Positions 7,901 to 16,887 are shown, counted from the first letter of the stretch. The stretch: 50,424 nucleotides of DNA from Paracoccaceae bacterium (GCA_023260655.1 JALQUU010000017.1:1-50424); one strand, 5' to 3'. The notes: generated from the sequence alone by a model not told the origin. Numbers and translations are program-made.

Positions 7901-9142
7901 ATGCTGCACCCTTCTAGAACCATCGTTATCGGCGCAGGCGTGATCGGCGCGGCTATCGCGCTTGAGCTGCAAAAACGCGGGCGTTCTGTGACCCTGATCG
8001 ACCGTGACGCCCCGGGCCGAGGTGCCTCGTTCGGGAATATGGCGTCGATTGCCGTGACCGAGTTCATGCCGGCCTCACGCCCGTCGGTCTGGAAGCAAAT
8101 CCCCGGTTGGCTGATGGATCCGGAAGGACCGATTGCCGTGCGTCCAAGCTATATGCCGCGCCTCGTGCCGTGGTTCTGGCGTTTCCTGAAGGCCAGCCAA
8201 CCGTCAACCCTGCGGGAGCTTGAAGCGCAAGGGGCCGCCCTTTGCCATCGCGCGCTCGGCGATACGCAGGCCTTGCTGGCGGAATTGGGCGCGTCCGACG
8301 AAATCACCCAGACAGGATGCCTTTCCCTCTACGCCAATGACGCCGATTTCCGGGCGGATCGGGACCATATCGAGATCCTTGAGCGCTTCGGCTTTGCCCA
8401 TGAAGTGCTGGATGCCGAGGCCCTACGGGCTTTAGAACCCGCTATCACCTACAGCATCCAGACGGCGGTGCTTTTCCCCGAAAACCGCTCTTTGAAAGAC
8501 CCTTACCGCTATGTCCTGCGGATCGTTGAGCGGTTCGAAGCTCTTGGCGGCAAGGTGCTTCGCGACACGGTTACGGGGATCGAGCGCGGCGCATGGGTTA
8601 GCGGGGTTCGTTTGGAACAGGCGGGGGTTCTGGAGTGTGACGAGCTTGTCTTGGCGGCGGGTGCATTCACCGGACGGCTGGCGGCTGAGATCGGCGAACC
8701 GATCCCTCTGGAAACCGAACGCGGCTATCACACGCAGATCATGGAGCCGGGTGTGAGCCTCTCGCATTCGATCATTTGGCCTGCCCGCGCCTTTATGGTT
8801 ACCCCGACGGCGGGAGGGTTGCGGATTGGCGGCACGGTGGAAATGGCGGGTCTCGATGCGCCGCCAAACTGGAACCGCGCGAAGATCACAGTGAAACGCG
8901 CGAAGGAGGCCCTGCCTGATCTGCAGGTGGTGAGTGCGACCGAGTGGATGGGCCATCGCCCGGCCTTCCCGGATACGGTGCCGGTGATGTCGGCCTCGCG
9001 CACGCCGGGTGTGTTCTATGCGACGGGCCATGGCCATCTGGGCTTGACCTATGCCGCGACCACCGCCTTGCTGATGGGGCAATTGATGAGTGGCGAGACC
9101 CCTGCCCTCGATCTTGCACCCTATTCCGTGACCCGTTTTTAA
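7901..9142 (+). CDS. FAD-dependent D-amino-acid oxidoreductase (DadA-like), candidate D-hydroxyproline dehydrogenase
   Basis: The frame can begin at GTG 7868, but ATG 7901 places the FAD-binding motif at the usual distance from the N-terminus. That motif is the dinucleotide fold 'IVIGAGVIGAAIALELQKRG' (GxGxxG, about residues 8-27). A C-terminal 'GHRPAFPDTVPVMSASRTPG' and 'GVFYATGHGHLGLTYA' block is typical of DadA/glycine-oxidase family enzymes. Length about 413. It would oxidise a D-imino or D-amino acid to the imine and pass electrons to the respiratory chain or O2. With an epimerase and a HypD-like lyase in the same operon, cis-4-hydroxy-D-proline is the favoured substrate, by inference. 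It follows the lyase gene by 56 bases. Confidence 0.82.
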   Translation: MLHPSRTIVIGAGVIGAAIALELQKRGRSVTLIDRDAPGRGASFGNMASIAVTEFMPASRPSVWKQIPGWLMDPEGPIAVRPSYMPRLVPWFWRFLKASQPSTLRELEAQGAALCHRALGDTQALLAELGASDEITQTGCLSLYANDADFRADRDHIEILERFGFAHEVLDAEALRALEPAITYSIQTAVLFPENRSLKDPYRYVLRIVERFEALGGKVLRDTVTGIERGAWVSGVRLEQAGVLECDELVLAAGAFTGRLAAEIGEPIPLETERGYHTQIMEPGVSLSHSIIWPARAFMVTPTAGGLRIGGTVEMAGLDAPPNWNRAKITVKRAKEALPDLQVVSATEWMGHRPAFPDTVPVMSASRTPGVFYATGHGHLGLTYAATTALLMGQLMSGETPALDLAPYSVTRF

Positions 9143-9152
9143 GGAGCTTCAC

Positions 9153-9854
9153 ATGACAGAGAAAACCTGCCTTATCGTCGGTGGTGGACGTGGCATGGGG
9201 GCCGCGACTGCGCGAGAGATGCATAAGCGCGGCTACAAGCTGGCTCTGATGTCACCGTCCGAAAGCTGCGAAACGCTTGCCGCCGAACTTGGCGGCGTTG
9301 CGCGCCGGGGCGTTGCGGAAAGCGCCGAGGATATCGAGGCCATCGTTGCGCTGGCTATGGAAAGCTATGGCCGGATTGACTCGGTTCTGATCCATGTGGG
9401 TGGCCCACCGAAAGGGGATCTACTTGATATCCCGGAAGAGGATTGGGACCGCGCCCATGCGATGGTTCTGAAACCAGTGATCCGCATGGCGAAGTTGGTG
9501 ACGCCGATCATGGAAGCGCAAGGCGCGGGTTCGATTGTGTGCATCACCACTTTCTCGGCACTGGAACCGAGCCTCTCCTTCCCGACCTCTTCGGTTTACC
9601 GCGTTGGCGTTTCTTCTTTCGCCAAGCTCTATTCGGACCGCTACGGCCCTGCGAATATCCGCATGAATTGCCTCCTGCCGGGCTTCACAGACAGCCTCAA
9701 CCTTCCGGCAAAATACGGGGAGATGGCAGCGTTGAAGCGGCTGGCCCGTGCCGAGGAGCAGGCAAAGGTGGCGGCGTTCCTTCTGACTGACGATTCCAGC
9801 TATATTACCGGCCAGAGCCTTCGGGTGGATGGCGGCGTAACACGAAGCCTGTGA
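9153..9854 (+). CDS. SDR-family protein with degenerate catalytic residues
   Basis: 233 residues, start ATG 9153 preceded by AAGGAG. The glycine-rich nucleotide motif GGGRGMG (10-16) and the C-terminal 'SSYITGQSLRVDGGVTRSL' identify a short-chain dehydrogenase/reductase. The usual NNAG is replaced by HVGG (81-84). The YxxxK active site aligns with S146-S147-V148-Y149-R150, so both the catalytic Tyr and Lys positions seem changed. It may bind NAD(P) without classical dehydrogenase chemistry, or use a shifted Tyr149. It lies 10 bases after the oxidase gene and 6 bases before the aldehyde dehydrogenase gene, so it belongs to the operon. The substrate is unknown. Confidence 0.8.
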   Translation: MTEKTCLIVGGGRGMGAATAREMHKRGYKLALMSPSESCETLAAELGGVARRGVAESAEDIEAIVALAMESYGRIDSVLIHVGGPPKGDLLDIPEEDWDRAHAMVLKPVIRMAKLVTPIMEAQGAGSIVCITTFSALEPSLSFPTSSVYRVGVSSFAKLYSDRYGPANIRMNCLLPGFTDSLNLPAKYGEMAALKRLARAEEQAKVAAFLLTDDSSYITGQSLRVDGGVTRSL

Positions 9855-9860
9855 AGCCCC

Positions 9861-11333
9861 ATGCAAGACAAGCTTTTCATCAATGGAGCCTTCGTTCCGG
9901 CAGCGTCCGGGGCCATGTTCGATGTGGTTGATCCAGCAAACCGGCAAGTCTTCCATCAGGTTGCACGCGGCGGTGCGGAGGATATCGACGCGGCTGTGAA
10001 GGGAGCGCGAAAGGCATTCGATGACGGGCCTTGGCCACGGCTTTCGGGAGCGGAGCGAGGCGCCATTCTGCGGAAGATGGGTGATCTAATTACGGAGCGC
10101 CGCGAGACCCTTGCGCGATTGGAAGTCAGGGATAACGGCAAGCCATTGCCCGAGGCGCTTTGGGATATCGATGACGCGGCGGGATGCTTCCACTTCTACG
10201 CCGATCTAGCGGAAACCCTGACAGGTGCCGGCGAAGCGGTTGCCTTGCCGATGGAGACATTCATCGCGGAAGTGGTGAAAGAGCCAGTGGGTGTAGCGGG
10301 TGCGATTATCCCGTGGAACTTCCCGATGCTGATGGCCGCTTGGAAAGTCGCGCCAGCATTGGCGGCTGGCTGCGCCATGGTTTTGAAACCGTCGGAACTG
10401 ACCCCGCTCACGGCGCTGGAACTGGGCGTGATTGCGCAAGACGCGGGGCTTCCCGCTGGCGTTCTCAACATCGTCACGGGTACTGGCCCTGAAGCGGGCC
10501 AACCGCTGACGGAACATCCGGGCGTCGACAAGCTGGCCTTTACGGGTTCGGTGCCGACGGGCAGCAAGATCATGCAAACGGCGGCAAAGAATATCAAAAC
10601 CGTCAGTCTGGAACTGGGCGGCAAATCGCCGTTGGTGATCTTCGCCGATACGCCCATCGAAGAAGCCCTGGAATGGATCCTCTTCGGAATTTTCTGGAAC
10701 CAGGGCGAGGTGTGCTCGGCCACGTCACGGGTGCTGGTTGAGGATGCCATTTATGAGCCGCTGCTTCAGCGCCTCGCGGAGGAATCCCGCAAGATCAAGA
10801 TTGGTCACGGGATGGAGGACGGCACGCTTCTTGGCCCGCTGGTGAGCGAGAGCCAGCACCGGAAAGTGTTGCAATGGATCGAAACCGGCAAACGCGAGGC
10901 GCGTCTTGTGGCGGGTGGCGGTGTGCCCGAGGGGTTGGAAGCAGGATGCTTCGTTGAGCCGACGATCTTTGCGGATATGGAGGAAAGCGCCACCATCTGG
11001 AGCGAGGAAATCTTCGGCCCTGTCGTCTGCGTCAAATCTTTCACCTCAGAGGCGGAGGCAATCCGGATGGCGAATGCGTCCCGCTTCGGCTTGGCGGCAG
11101 CGGTGATGTCAGTGGATCTGGCGCGGGCCAATCGCGTGGCACGCGCGTTCCGGGCGGGTATCGTCTGGATCAACTGTTCGCAGCCCACGTTCACCCAAGC
11201 CCCTTGGGGTGGATACAAGCAATCCGGCATCGGGCGGGAATTGGGCATCTGGGGCCTCAACAACTACCTCGAAACCAAACAGATCACGACCTATGACCGC
11301 TCCGCGCCTTGGGGCTGGTATCTGAAAGGCTAA
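9861..11333 (+). CDS. NAD(P)-dependent aldehyde dehydrogenase (betaine-aldehyde/aminoaldehyde-like)
   Basis: 490 residues, normal length. The catalytic set is complete: N153 in PWNFP, the general base E251 in 'SLELGGKSP', and the nucleophile C285 in 'NQGEVCSATSR'. The 'FWNQGEVCSATSR' surroundings resemble betaine-aldehyde and ALDH10-type aminoaldehyde dehydrogenases more than typical alpha-ketoglutarate-semialdehyde dehydrogenases. It oxidises an aldehyde to the acid in the cytoplasm. If the operon degrades hydroxyproline, this enzyme would convert alpha-ketoglutarate semialdehyde to 2-oxoglutarate; the motif type leaves room for an amino- or ammonio-aldehyde substrate. Only three bases separate it from the racemase-family gene. 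Confidence 0.9.
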   Translation: MQDKLFINGAFVPAASGAMFDVVDPANRQVFHQVARGGAEDIDAAVKGARKAFDDGPWPRLSGAERGAILRKMGDLITERRETLARLEVRDNGKPLPEALWDIDDAAGCFHFYADLAETLTGAGEAVALPMETFIAEVVKEPVGVAGAIIPWNFPMLMAAWKVAPALAAGCAMVLKPSELTPLTALELGVIAQDAGLPAGVLNIVTGTGPEAGQPLTEHPGVDKLAFTGSVPTGSKIMQTAAKNIKTVSLELGGKSPLVIFADTPIEEALEWILFGIFWNQGEVCSATSRVLVEDAIYEPLLQRLAEESRKIKIGHGMEDGTLLGPLVSESQHRKVLQWIETGKREARLVAGGGVPEGLEAGCFVEPTIFADMEESATIWSEEIFGPVVCVKSFTSEAEAIRMANASRFGLAAAVMSVDLARANRVARAFRAGIVWINCSQPTFTQAPWGGYKQSGIGRELGIWGLNNYLETKQITTYDRSAPWGWYLKG

Positions 11334-11336
11334 ATC

Positions 11337-12353
11337 ATGCGGTGGACCCGAACCCTGCAAACCGTTGATGTGCACTGTGCGGGCGAAATCGGCCGGGTGG
11401 TGACGGCGGGGGTTCTGAACATCCCTGGCGCGACCATGGCCGACAAGCTGGTGCATCTGAATACGGTTGATGACAGCATCCGGCGTTTGCTCTGCTCGGA
11501 GCCGCGCGGCACGCCTGCAGGATCTGTTTGCCTGCTGGTGCCCGCGACGGTGCCGGAGGCCGATGTGGGCTTCTTGGTGCTGCAACCGGATCAGGCGCAT
11601 GCGATGTCCGGCTCAAACGCGATGTGTGCGGTCACGGCGCTTCTGGAGACCGGCATGCAGCCGATGCAGGAGCCTGAAACCATCGTCACCCTTGATACCG
11701 CTGCGGGCCTTGTGCGCGCGGTGGCAACATGCGCAGGCGGGAAAGTGACGAAAGTCACCCTCGACATGCCGCCCGCCTTCGTGGCCCAGCTTGGCGCAAC
11801 TGTTGAAACGCCCGAGTGGGGCACCATCACCTTTGATCTTTGCTTTGGCGGTGTGTTTTACGCGCTGGTCGATGCCGATCAGGTGGGTTTGATCATCACA
11901 CCGGAAAACGCGCGGACGCTCGCGATGAATGGCGTGGCGCTACGTGCGATTATCGCAGAAGCGACCGAGGCCAAGCACCCGCTCATTCCCGCGCTCGACG
12001 GGTTGGCCTATGTGATGTTTCGCTCTGCCGAGCCAGATGGCGCGATCCGGACTTGCACCACATTGCGCCCCGGGCGCGCGGATCGTTCGCCCTGCGGCAC
12101 CGGATCAAACTCGAACATGGCCGTGCGCCATGCCAAGGGGCTTTCAAAACCCGGCGACACCGTGACTTCGCGCTCGATCATCGGCGGTGAGTTCACGACC
12201 AGCTTTGTTTCGGAAACCAAGGTCGGCCCTTACACAGCCGTTCAGAACCGGGTTTCCGGCCAATGCTGGATCTATGGCATCAGCCAGATCGGCCTTGATC
12301 CGACAGACCCGTTCCCGCTCGGCTTCACCTTATCCGACACATGGGGCGGCTGA
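11337..12353 (+). CDS. Proline racemase family protein, Ser/Cys type (candidate hydroxyproline 2-epimerase)
   Basis: 338 residues with the family start 'TVDVHCAGEIGRVVTAG' and the C-terminal 'ADRSPCGTGSNSNMAV' carrying catalytic C253. The first catalytic position, normally Cys in MCGH, is S91 in 'AMSGSNAM', and the His is S93. Proline-racemase-superfamily members occur as Cys/Cys, Ser/Cys and Thr/Cys forms. Thr/Cys proteins are trans-3-hydroxyproline dehydratases, while Ser/Cys forms have been linked to hydroxyproline epimerases. The enzyme probably inverts C2 of a hydroxyproline, feeding the flavin oxidase in the same operon. The stop overlaps the next SDR start (TGATG), implying translational coupling. 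Confidence 0.85.
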   Translation: MRWTRTLQTVDVHCAGEIGRVVTAGVLNIPGATMADKLVHLNTVDDSIRRLLCSEPRGTPAGSVCLLVPATVPEADVGFLVLQPDQAHAMSGSNAMCAVTALLETGMQPMQEPETIVTLDTAAGLVRAVATCAGGKVTKVTLDMPPAFVAQLGATVETPEWGTITFDLCFGGVFYALVDADQVGLIITPENARTLAMNGVALRAIIAEATEAKHPLIPALDGLAYVMFRSAEPDGAIRTCTTLRPGRADRSPCGTGSNSNMAVRHAKGLSKPGDTVTSRSIIGGEFTTSFVSETKVGPYTAVQNRVSGQCWIYGISQIGLDPTDPFPLGFTLSDTWGG

Positions 12354-13102
12354 TGTATCTTTCGGGCAAGACCATTCTTGTTACGGGTGCCAATGGCGAA
12401 ATCGGTGCGGCCATTTCGCGGGCGCTCGCGGCGGAGGGCGCGCGGGTTCTGGTGCATTATGGCCAGAACCAAGCGGCAGCGGATGCTTTGGCCTCCGAGT
12501 TGGGCCATGGCGCGCTTACCATTGGCGCTGACCTCGGCGATCCGGCGGCCCCGACCCAGCTATGGGCGAAAGCCGAAGCGACCGGGCCGATCTACGCTTT
12601 GGTGAATAACGCGGGCATCCGCTCGGAAGTCAGCGTGACCGATCCGCTCGAAGACTGGCACGCGGTCTGGCACAGAGAGATGCAGATCAACCTCACCGCC
12701 GCTGTTGATCTGACAAGGGCGGCGATCCTGCATTTTCGAACGCAGGGCGGTGGCCGTATCCTGAACATCGCGAGCCGCGCGGGGCAGCGTGGATATTCGG
12801 GCAACGCGTTGCCCTATGGCGTTTCGAAAGCCGGATTGATCAATCTCACGAAATCCATCGCGCGGTCTTTTGGCGGTGAAGGCATTCTCTGTTCGGCCAT
12901 CGCGCCCGGTTGGGTGGAGACGCGCATGGCAGAGGAATTCATCGCCCAGCACGGGGCTGATGCCGCCCTTTCCGAAATTCCGATCCGCCAGATGGCGACG
13001 CTCCATGAATTGGGGGAACTCGCCGCCTTTACCCTTCGCCCGTCACAACGCTCTCTGAACGGGGCGGTTCTTGATGTGAATGGTGCGAGCTACACCCGAT
13101 AG
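12353..13102 (+). CDS. SDR family oxidoreductase (classical)
   Basis: About 249 residues from ATG 12353, which overlaps the previous stop; an in-frame ATG at 12341 is less likely. All classical SDR signatures are present: TGANGEIG for nucleotide binding, NNAG, the Ser in 'ILNIASRAG' and YGVSK (Tyr-x3-Lys). The C-terminus 'LNGAVLDVNGASYTR' is typical. It is expected to interconvert a hydroxyl and a keto group with NAD(P). In this operon it might oxidise a hydroxyl on the ring substrate or reduce an intermediate, but the substrate cannot be deduced. Confidence 0.87.
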   Translation: MYLSGKTILVTGANGEIGAAISRALAAEGARVLVHYGQNQAAADALASELGHGALTIGADLGDPAAPTQLWAKAEATGPIYALVNNAGIRSEVSVTDPLEDWHAVWHREMQINLTAAVDLTRAAILHFRTQGGGRILNIASRAGQRGYSGNALPYGVSKAGLINLTKSIARSFGGEGILCSAIAPGWVETRMAEEFIAQHGADAALSEIPIRQMATLHELGELAAFTLRPSQRSLNGAVLDVNGASYTR

Positions 13103-13110
13103 GAGTTAAT

Positions 13111-13851
13111 ATGCGTTTCGAAGGAAAAGTCGTTGTCGTGACGGGCGGTGCGGGCGGAATTGGTTCCGCGATTGCCCGGCGTTTCGCCAGCGAAGGCGCG
13201 AAAGTTGTTGTGACCGATGTTAACGCCGATGCGGCGAGAGAGATCGCTGCAGAGCTTAAGGAAGCAATTGCGATTGGCGCGGACATCGGCACCAAGGCCG
13301 GTTGCCTTGGTTTGATCGAGGAAACCCTGTCCCAACTCGGGCGCATCGACGTTCTATGCAACAACGCGGGGATCAATCGCCGTGGACCGCTGCTGGCCCT
13401 CACCGACGAGGATTGGGATCTGTCTTTCGCGGTGAACCTCGATGCGATGTTCCACCTCTGCCGCGCGGCGCTGCCCTCGATGATCGCGCAAGGCGGTGCG
13501 GCTATCGTCAATACCGCGTCGCAATGGGGGCTTTACCCAGCGCCGGGGCATATCGCCTATAACGTCACCAAGGCGGCTGTGGCCAGTTTCACCCAGAACC
13601 TCGCGCGAGACTACGCGCCGCAGAAAATCCGCGTGAACGCAGTCTGCCCCGGAGAAGTCTATACGCCAATGCTGGCCGCAGGGCTTGCCCGCTCGGGGCG
13701 CACGAAAGCCGATCTGGACAAGCTCGTTCCTTACGGGCGCGTTGGCCAGCCGGAAGAAATCGCGGCCCTTGTTGCGTTCCTTGCTTCGGACGAAGCGGCT
13801 TATATGTGCGGGTCTCTGGTCGAGATTACCGGAGCACAGGCGGTTTACTGA
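13111..13851 (+). CDS. SDR family oxidoreductase (classical)
   Basis: 246 residues, start ATG 13111 preceded by AGGAG. It carries TGGAGGIG near residues 11-18, the aspartate after beta-2 ('VVVTDVNAD') that favours NAD, NNAG, the serine in 'NTASQWGLY', and the YNVTK catalytic pair. It is the third SDR of the operon and follows the second by eight bases. Its last seven bases overlap the end of the convergent LysR gene. It resembles generic 3-oxoacyl-ACP-reductase-like or sugar/polyol dehydrogenases; the substrate is not recognisable. Confidence 0.87.
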   Translation: MRFEGKVVVVTGGAGGIGSAIARRFASEGAKVVVTDVNADAAREIAAELKEAIAIGADIGTKAGCLGLIEETLSQLGRIDVLCNNAGINRRGPLLALTDEDWDLSFAVNLDAMFHLCRAALPSMIAQGGAAIVNTASQWGLYPAPGHIAYNVTKAAVASFTQNLARDYAPQKIRVNAVCPGEVYTPMLAAGLARSGRTKADLDKLVPYGRVGQPEEIAALVAFLASDEAAYMCGSLVEITGAQAVY

Positions 13852-14762
13852 GCCGCCTCGCGCGCGAGCCAATCGACAAAGTTGCGCACGGAGCGGCGCA
13901 GGGGCGTGGCTTTGGGCGTGAGGGCATAAAACGCGCGCCCGGTTTCGAGCGTATCCGCCAATGCCCGCACCACGCGCCCTTCTTCAAGAGCACGGTCCGC
14001 AGTCATGCTCCAGCCGAGTGCAAGGCCCGCGCCGGCTTCTGCCGACTTGAGCGCGACAAGCGAGTCATTGACCTGCGTTTTGGGCTTCAGGCGCCCTTCG
14101 ACAGCCAAGTCTTTCGCCCGCAGCCACTCCGCCCATCCCGTACGTTCGCGGAGCGGATCGACATAGGCGATCAATTCATGCCCTGGCAGATCGGAAATTC
14201 CTGCGATCGGGTGGGCCTGCAAATAGGCCGGGCTACAGACCGGGAAAATCTCCTCGGACCGGAGACGGATCGCATCATATTCCGGCCAATTCCCCTCCCC
14301 AAGCCTGATCTGCACATCGATGCCGAGGCGCGCCAGATCAGGATCACGGTCAAAGCACAGAACATCGACGCGCGTATCGGGCATTTCTTTGCGAAGGCGG
14401 TCCGATCGCGGCAAGAACCATTCGGTTGCCATGATGGTTGAACAGCTCAGGACCACCGTGTCTTTCTGTTCGACCACGCCGATATCTTCGATGGTTTCCG
14501 CAATCGTTCCGAAACCTGCCGCGACCGAAGCGAAAAGCTTCTGCCCCTGAGAGGTCAGACGAAGCATGCGGTTTTCACGCAGAAAAAGCGGATGGCCGAG
14601 GCTTTCTTCGAGCTGTTTGACGGCGTGGCTCACCGCCGATTGCGAAATGAGCAGTTCTTCCGCCGCTTTCGAGAAATTGAGATGGCGGGCCGATGCTTCG
14701 AAAACCATCAGGCCTTGAAGAGACGGCAAAGAGCGGCGGAGGCTGCGGCGGTTCTGGCTCAT
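13845..14762 (-). CDS. LysR family transcriptional regulator (GcvA-like)
   Basis: 305 residues. The N-terminal winged helix 'LPSLQGLMVFEASARHLNFS' followed by 'AAEELLISQSAVSHAVKQLE' is diagnostic for LysR proteins of the GcvA branch. The effector domain has the two-lobed periplasmic-binding-like pattern from about residue 95. It diverges from the flavoprotein gene at 14842 with a 79-base shared promoter, so it probably controls that gene and perhaps the upstream operon. The inducer is unknown. Confidence 0.92.
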   Translation of the reverse strand: MSQNRRSLRRSLPSLQGLMVFEASARHLNFSKAAEELLISQSAVSHAVKQLEESLGHPLFLRENRMLRLTSQGQKLFASVAAGFGTIAETIEDIGVVEQKDTVVLSCSTIMATEWFLPRSDRLRKEMPDTRVDVLCFDRDPDLARLGIDVQIRLGEGNWPEYDAIRLRSEEIFPVCSPAYLQAHPIAGISDLPGHELIAYVDPLRERTGWAEWLRAKDLAVEGRLKPKTQVNDSLVALKSAEAGAGLALGWSMTADRALEEGRVVRALADTLETGRAFYALTPKATPLRRSVRNFVDWLAREAAQ

Positions 14763-14841
14763 AGTTCCATGAATCTTATTCGGATTTACGCAAACGCCCC
14801 GGCGTTACACGGTGAGGAGATCCTAAAGCGAAGGCCTCGAA

Positions 14842-16887
14842 ATGTCACTTGCCGCGAACTCCTCCGATCCGCTTCTGCAACCCTACCGACTGAAGCATCT
14901 CGCGCTCCGGAACCGGATGATGTCAACGGCGCATGAGCCTGCCTATACCGAGGATGGCTTGCCGAAAAACCGTTACCGCCTTTACCACTCCGAAAAGGCC
15001 AAGGGCGGGATTGCCCTCACGATGATCGGCGGCTCGTCCGTGATCGATCTGGATAGTCCACAGGCCTTCGGGAATATCCAGCTTCACAAGGATGAATGCG
15101 TGCACTGGCTTTCGGAACTGGCCGACGATGTGCATTCGAACGGGGGCACCGTGATGATCCAGATGACCCACATGGGCTCGCGCGGGAAATGGAGCACAGG
15201 AGAGTGGCTACCCCTGATCGCTCCCTCTGCCATTCCCGAACCCGTGCACCGCTCCTTCCCGAAAACGATGGAAGACTGGGATTTCAAACGCGTGCTCAAT
15301 GCCTATGCCGATGCCGCCGAGAAAGTGGCCGCAGCCGGACTGGACGGGATCGAGCTTGAATGTGCCACCCATCTCGTGGCGCAATTCCTTTCGCCGGGAA
15401 CCAACACGCGCGAGGATGAATACGGCGGGTCTATGGACAACCGCTTGCGGTTTCTGCGCGAGATCATCGCCGCGATCCGCACCCGCATCGGCTCGGAGAT
15501 GATCCTTGGCGTCAGGATGGTCTGTGATGAAGACTGGCAGCATGGAATTGCACCGAATGACGGCGTGGCCATGGCGCGCGCCTTGAAGGCCGACGGCACG
15601 ATCGATTTCATGAACGTGATCCGGGGGCGTGCGGCAACCGACGAAGCCCTTTCCCGCCTCATTCCGACGATGGGGATGCGTTCCGCTCCGCATTTGGAGT
15701 TTGCCGGAGAAATCCGCACGAGCGCCCAACTCCCAACCTTCCACGCCGCACGCATCCAAGACGTTCCCACCGCGCGCTTCGCTATCGAAAGCGGGAAGCT
15801 CGACATGGTGTCGATGACCCGCGCCCATATCGCGGACCCGCACATCATCCGTAAAATCAGTGCTGGCGAAGAGCATCGCATCCGTCCTTGCGTGGGTCTT
15901 GGTTATTGCATCGACTCGATCTACGGCGGCCAAGCCTCCTGCGGGCACAATGCGGCCACGGGGCGCGAGTCTGTCCTGCCGCATGACATACCGAAAGCCA
16001 CGGAGAAAAAGAAGGTTGTGATCGTTGGCGCGGGGGCGGGCGGGCTTGAGGCGGCGCGGGTCGCTGCGGAACGTGGGCATCAGGTGTTTGTGTTCGAGGC
16101 CGCCGCACAGGCTGGAGGCCAAATTCTCTTGGCGGCTGGCCTCCAACGCCGCCGCGAAATCCTCGGGATCGTTGATTGGCGGCTCGCCGAGTGTGAACGT
16201 TTGGGCGTCGAGTTCAGATATAATACCTGGGCTGAAGCCGCTGACGTGGAGGCCGAGCAACCGGACTGTGTCGTGATCGCTACCGGCGGCCTTCCAAGCC
16301 TCGATCTCTTGCAGAGTGGCCAACATCTCGCGACCACCTCTTGGGACATCCTTTCCGGCACAACAAAACCTGCGCGCGATGTTATCATGATCGACACCGC
16401 AGGTAGCCACGCCGCCATGACGCTCGCCGAGTTTCTTGCCGAACGCGTCGAGAGCCTCGAAGTCGTTACGCCGGACCGGATTTTCGCCCCCGACATCGGC
16501 GCCACAAGTTTCCCGTCCTACTTCCGGGCGCTGGCGAAGGCCGATGCCAAGCTGACCCCCAACCTGCGCATCGATCGGCTTGAACAAGAGGGCAACAAGA
16601 TCGCCGCCGTGTTCCTTGACGAATACTCAGGGCAAGAGCGCCGCAAGACGGCGGATCAGGTCGTGCTGGAATATGGCACCCTGCCGTTGGATGAGCTCTA
16701 TTTTGAACTGAAGGAGGCTTCTACGAACCGAGGAGAAGTCGACGTCGCGGCTCTTCTGAAGTCGCAGCCGCAAACCCTCAAAGCCCAAGACGGGGCGTTC
16801 CAACTGTTCCGGATAGGCGATGCTGTGGCGGGCCGGAATATTCATGCCGCTATATTGGATGCTTACAGGCTGATGGTGACTTTTTGA
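14842..16887 (+). CDS. DgcA/trimethylamine-dehydrogenase-like FMN/FAD demethylase (candidate N-methylproline or dimethylglycine-type demethylase)
   Basis: 681 residues. An N-terminal old-yellow-enzyme TIM barrel (about 1-375) contains 'QMTHMGSRGKW' and 'QFLSPGTNTREDEYGGSMDN'. A Rossmann module follows ('VVIVGAGAGGLEAARVAAER', about 393-412). The iron-sulfur region reads CVGLGYC...C: C350, C356 and C367 are kept, but the Cys expected at 353 is Leu, as I recall for DgcA-type dimethylglycine and N-methylproline demethylases rather than trimethylamine dehydrogenase. Oxidative N-demethylation would feed hydroxyproline or an analogue into the neighbouring operon. The exact amine is inferred from context only. 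It is transcribed alone, divergent from the LysR gene. Confidence 0.82.
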   Translation: MSLAANSSDPLLQPYRLKHLALRNRMMSTAHEPAYTEDGLPKNRYRLYHSEKAKGGIALTMIGGSSVIDLDSPQAFGNIQLHKDECVHWLSELADDVHSNGGTVMIQMTHMGSRGKWSTGEWLPLIAPSAIPEPVHRSFPKTMEDWDFKRVLNAYADAAEKVAAAGLDGIELECATHLVAQFLSPGTNTREDEYGGSMDNRLRFLREIIAAIRTRIGSEMILGVRMVCDEDWQHGIAPNDGVAMARALKADGTIDFMNVIRGRAATDEALSRLIPTMGMRSAPHLEFAGEIRTSAQLPTFHAARIQDVPTARFAIESGKLDMVSMTRAHIADPHIIRKISAGEEHRIRPCVGLGYCIDSIYGGQASCGHNAATGRESVLPHDIPKATEKKKVVIVGAGAGGLEAARVAAERGHQVFVFEAAAQAGGQILLAAGLQRRREILGIVDWRLAECERLGVEFRYNTWAEAADVEAEQPDCVVIATGGLPSLDLLQSGQHLATTSWDILSGTTKPARDVIMIDTAGSHAAMTLAEFLAERVESLEVVTPDRIFAPDIGATSFPSYFRALAKADAKLTPNLRIDRLEQEGNKIAAVFLDEYSGQERRKTADQVVLEYGTLPLDELYFELKEASTNRGEVDVAALLKSQPQTLKAQDGAFQLFRIGDAVAGRNIHAAILDAYRLMVTF

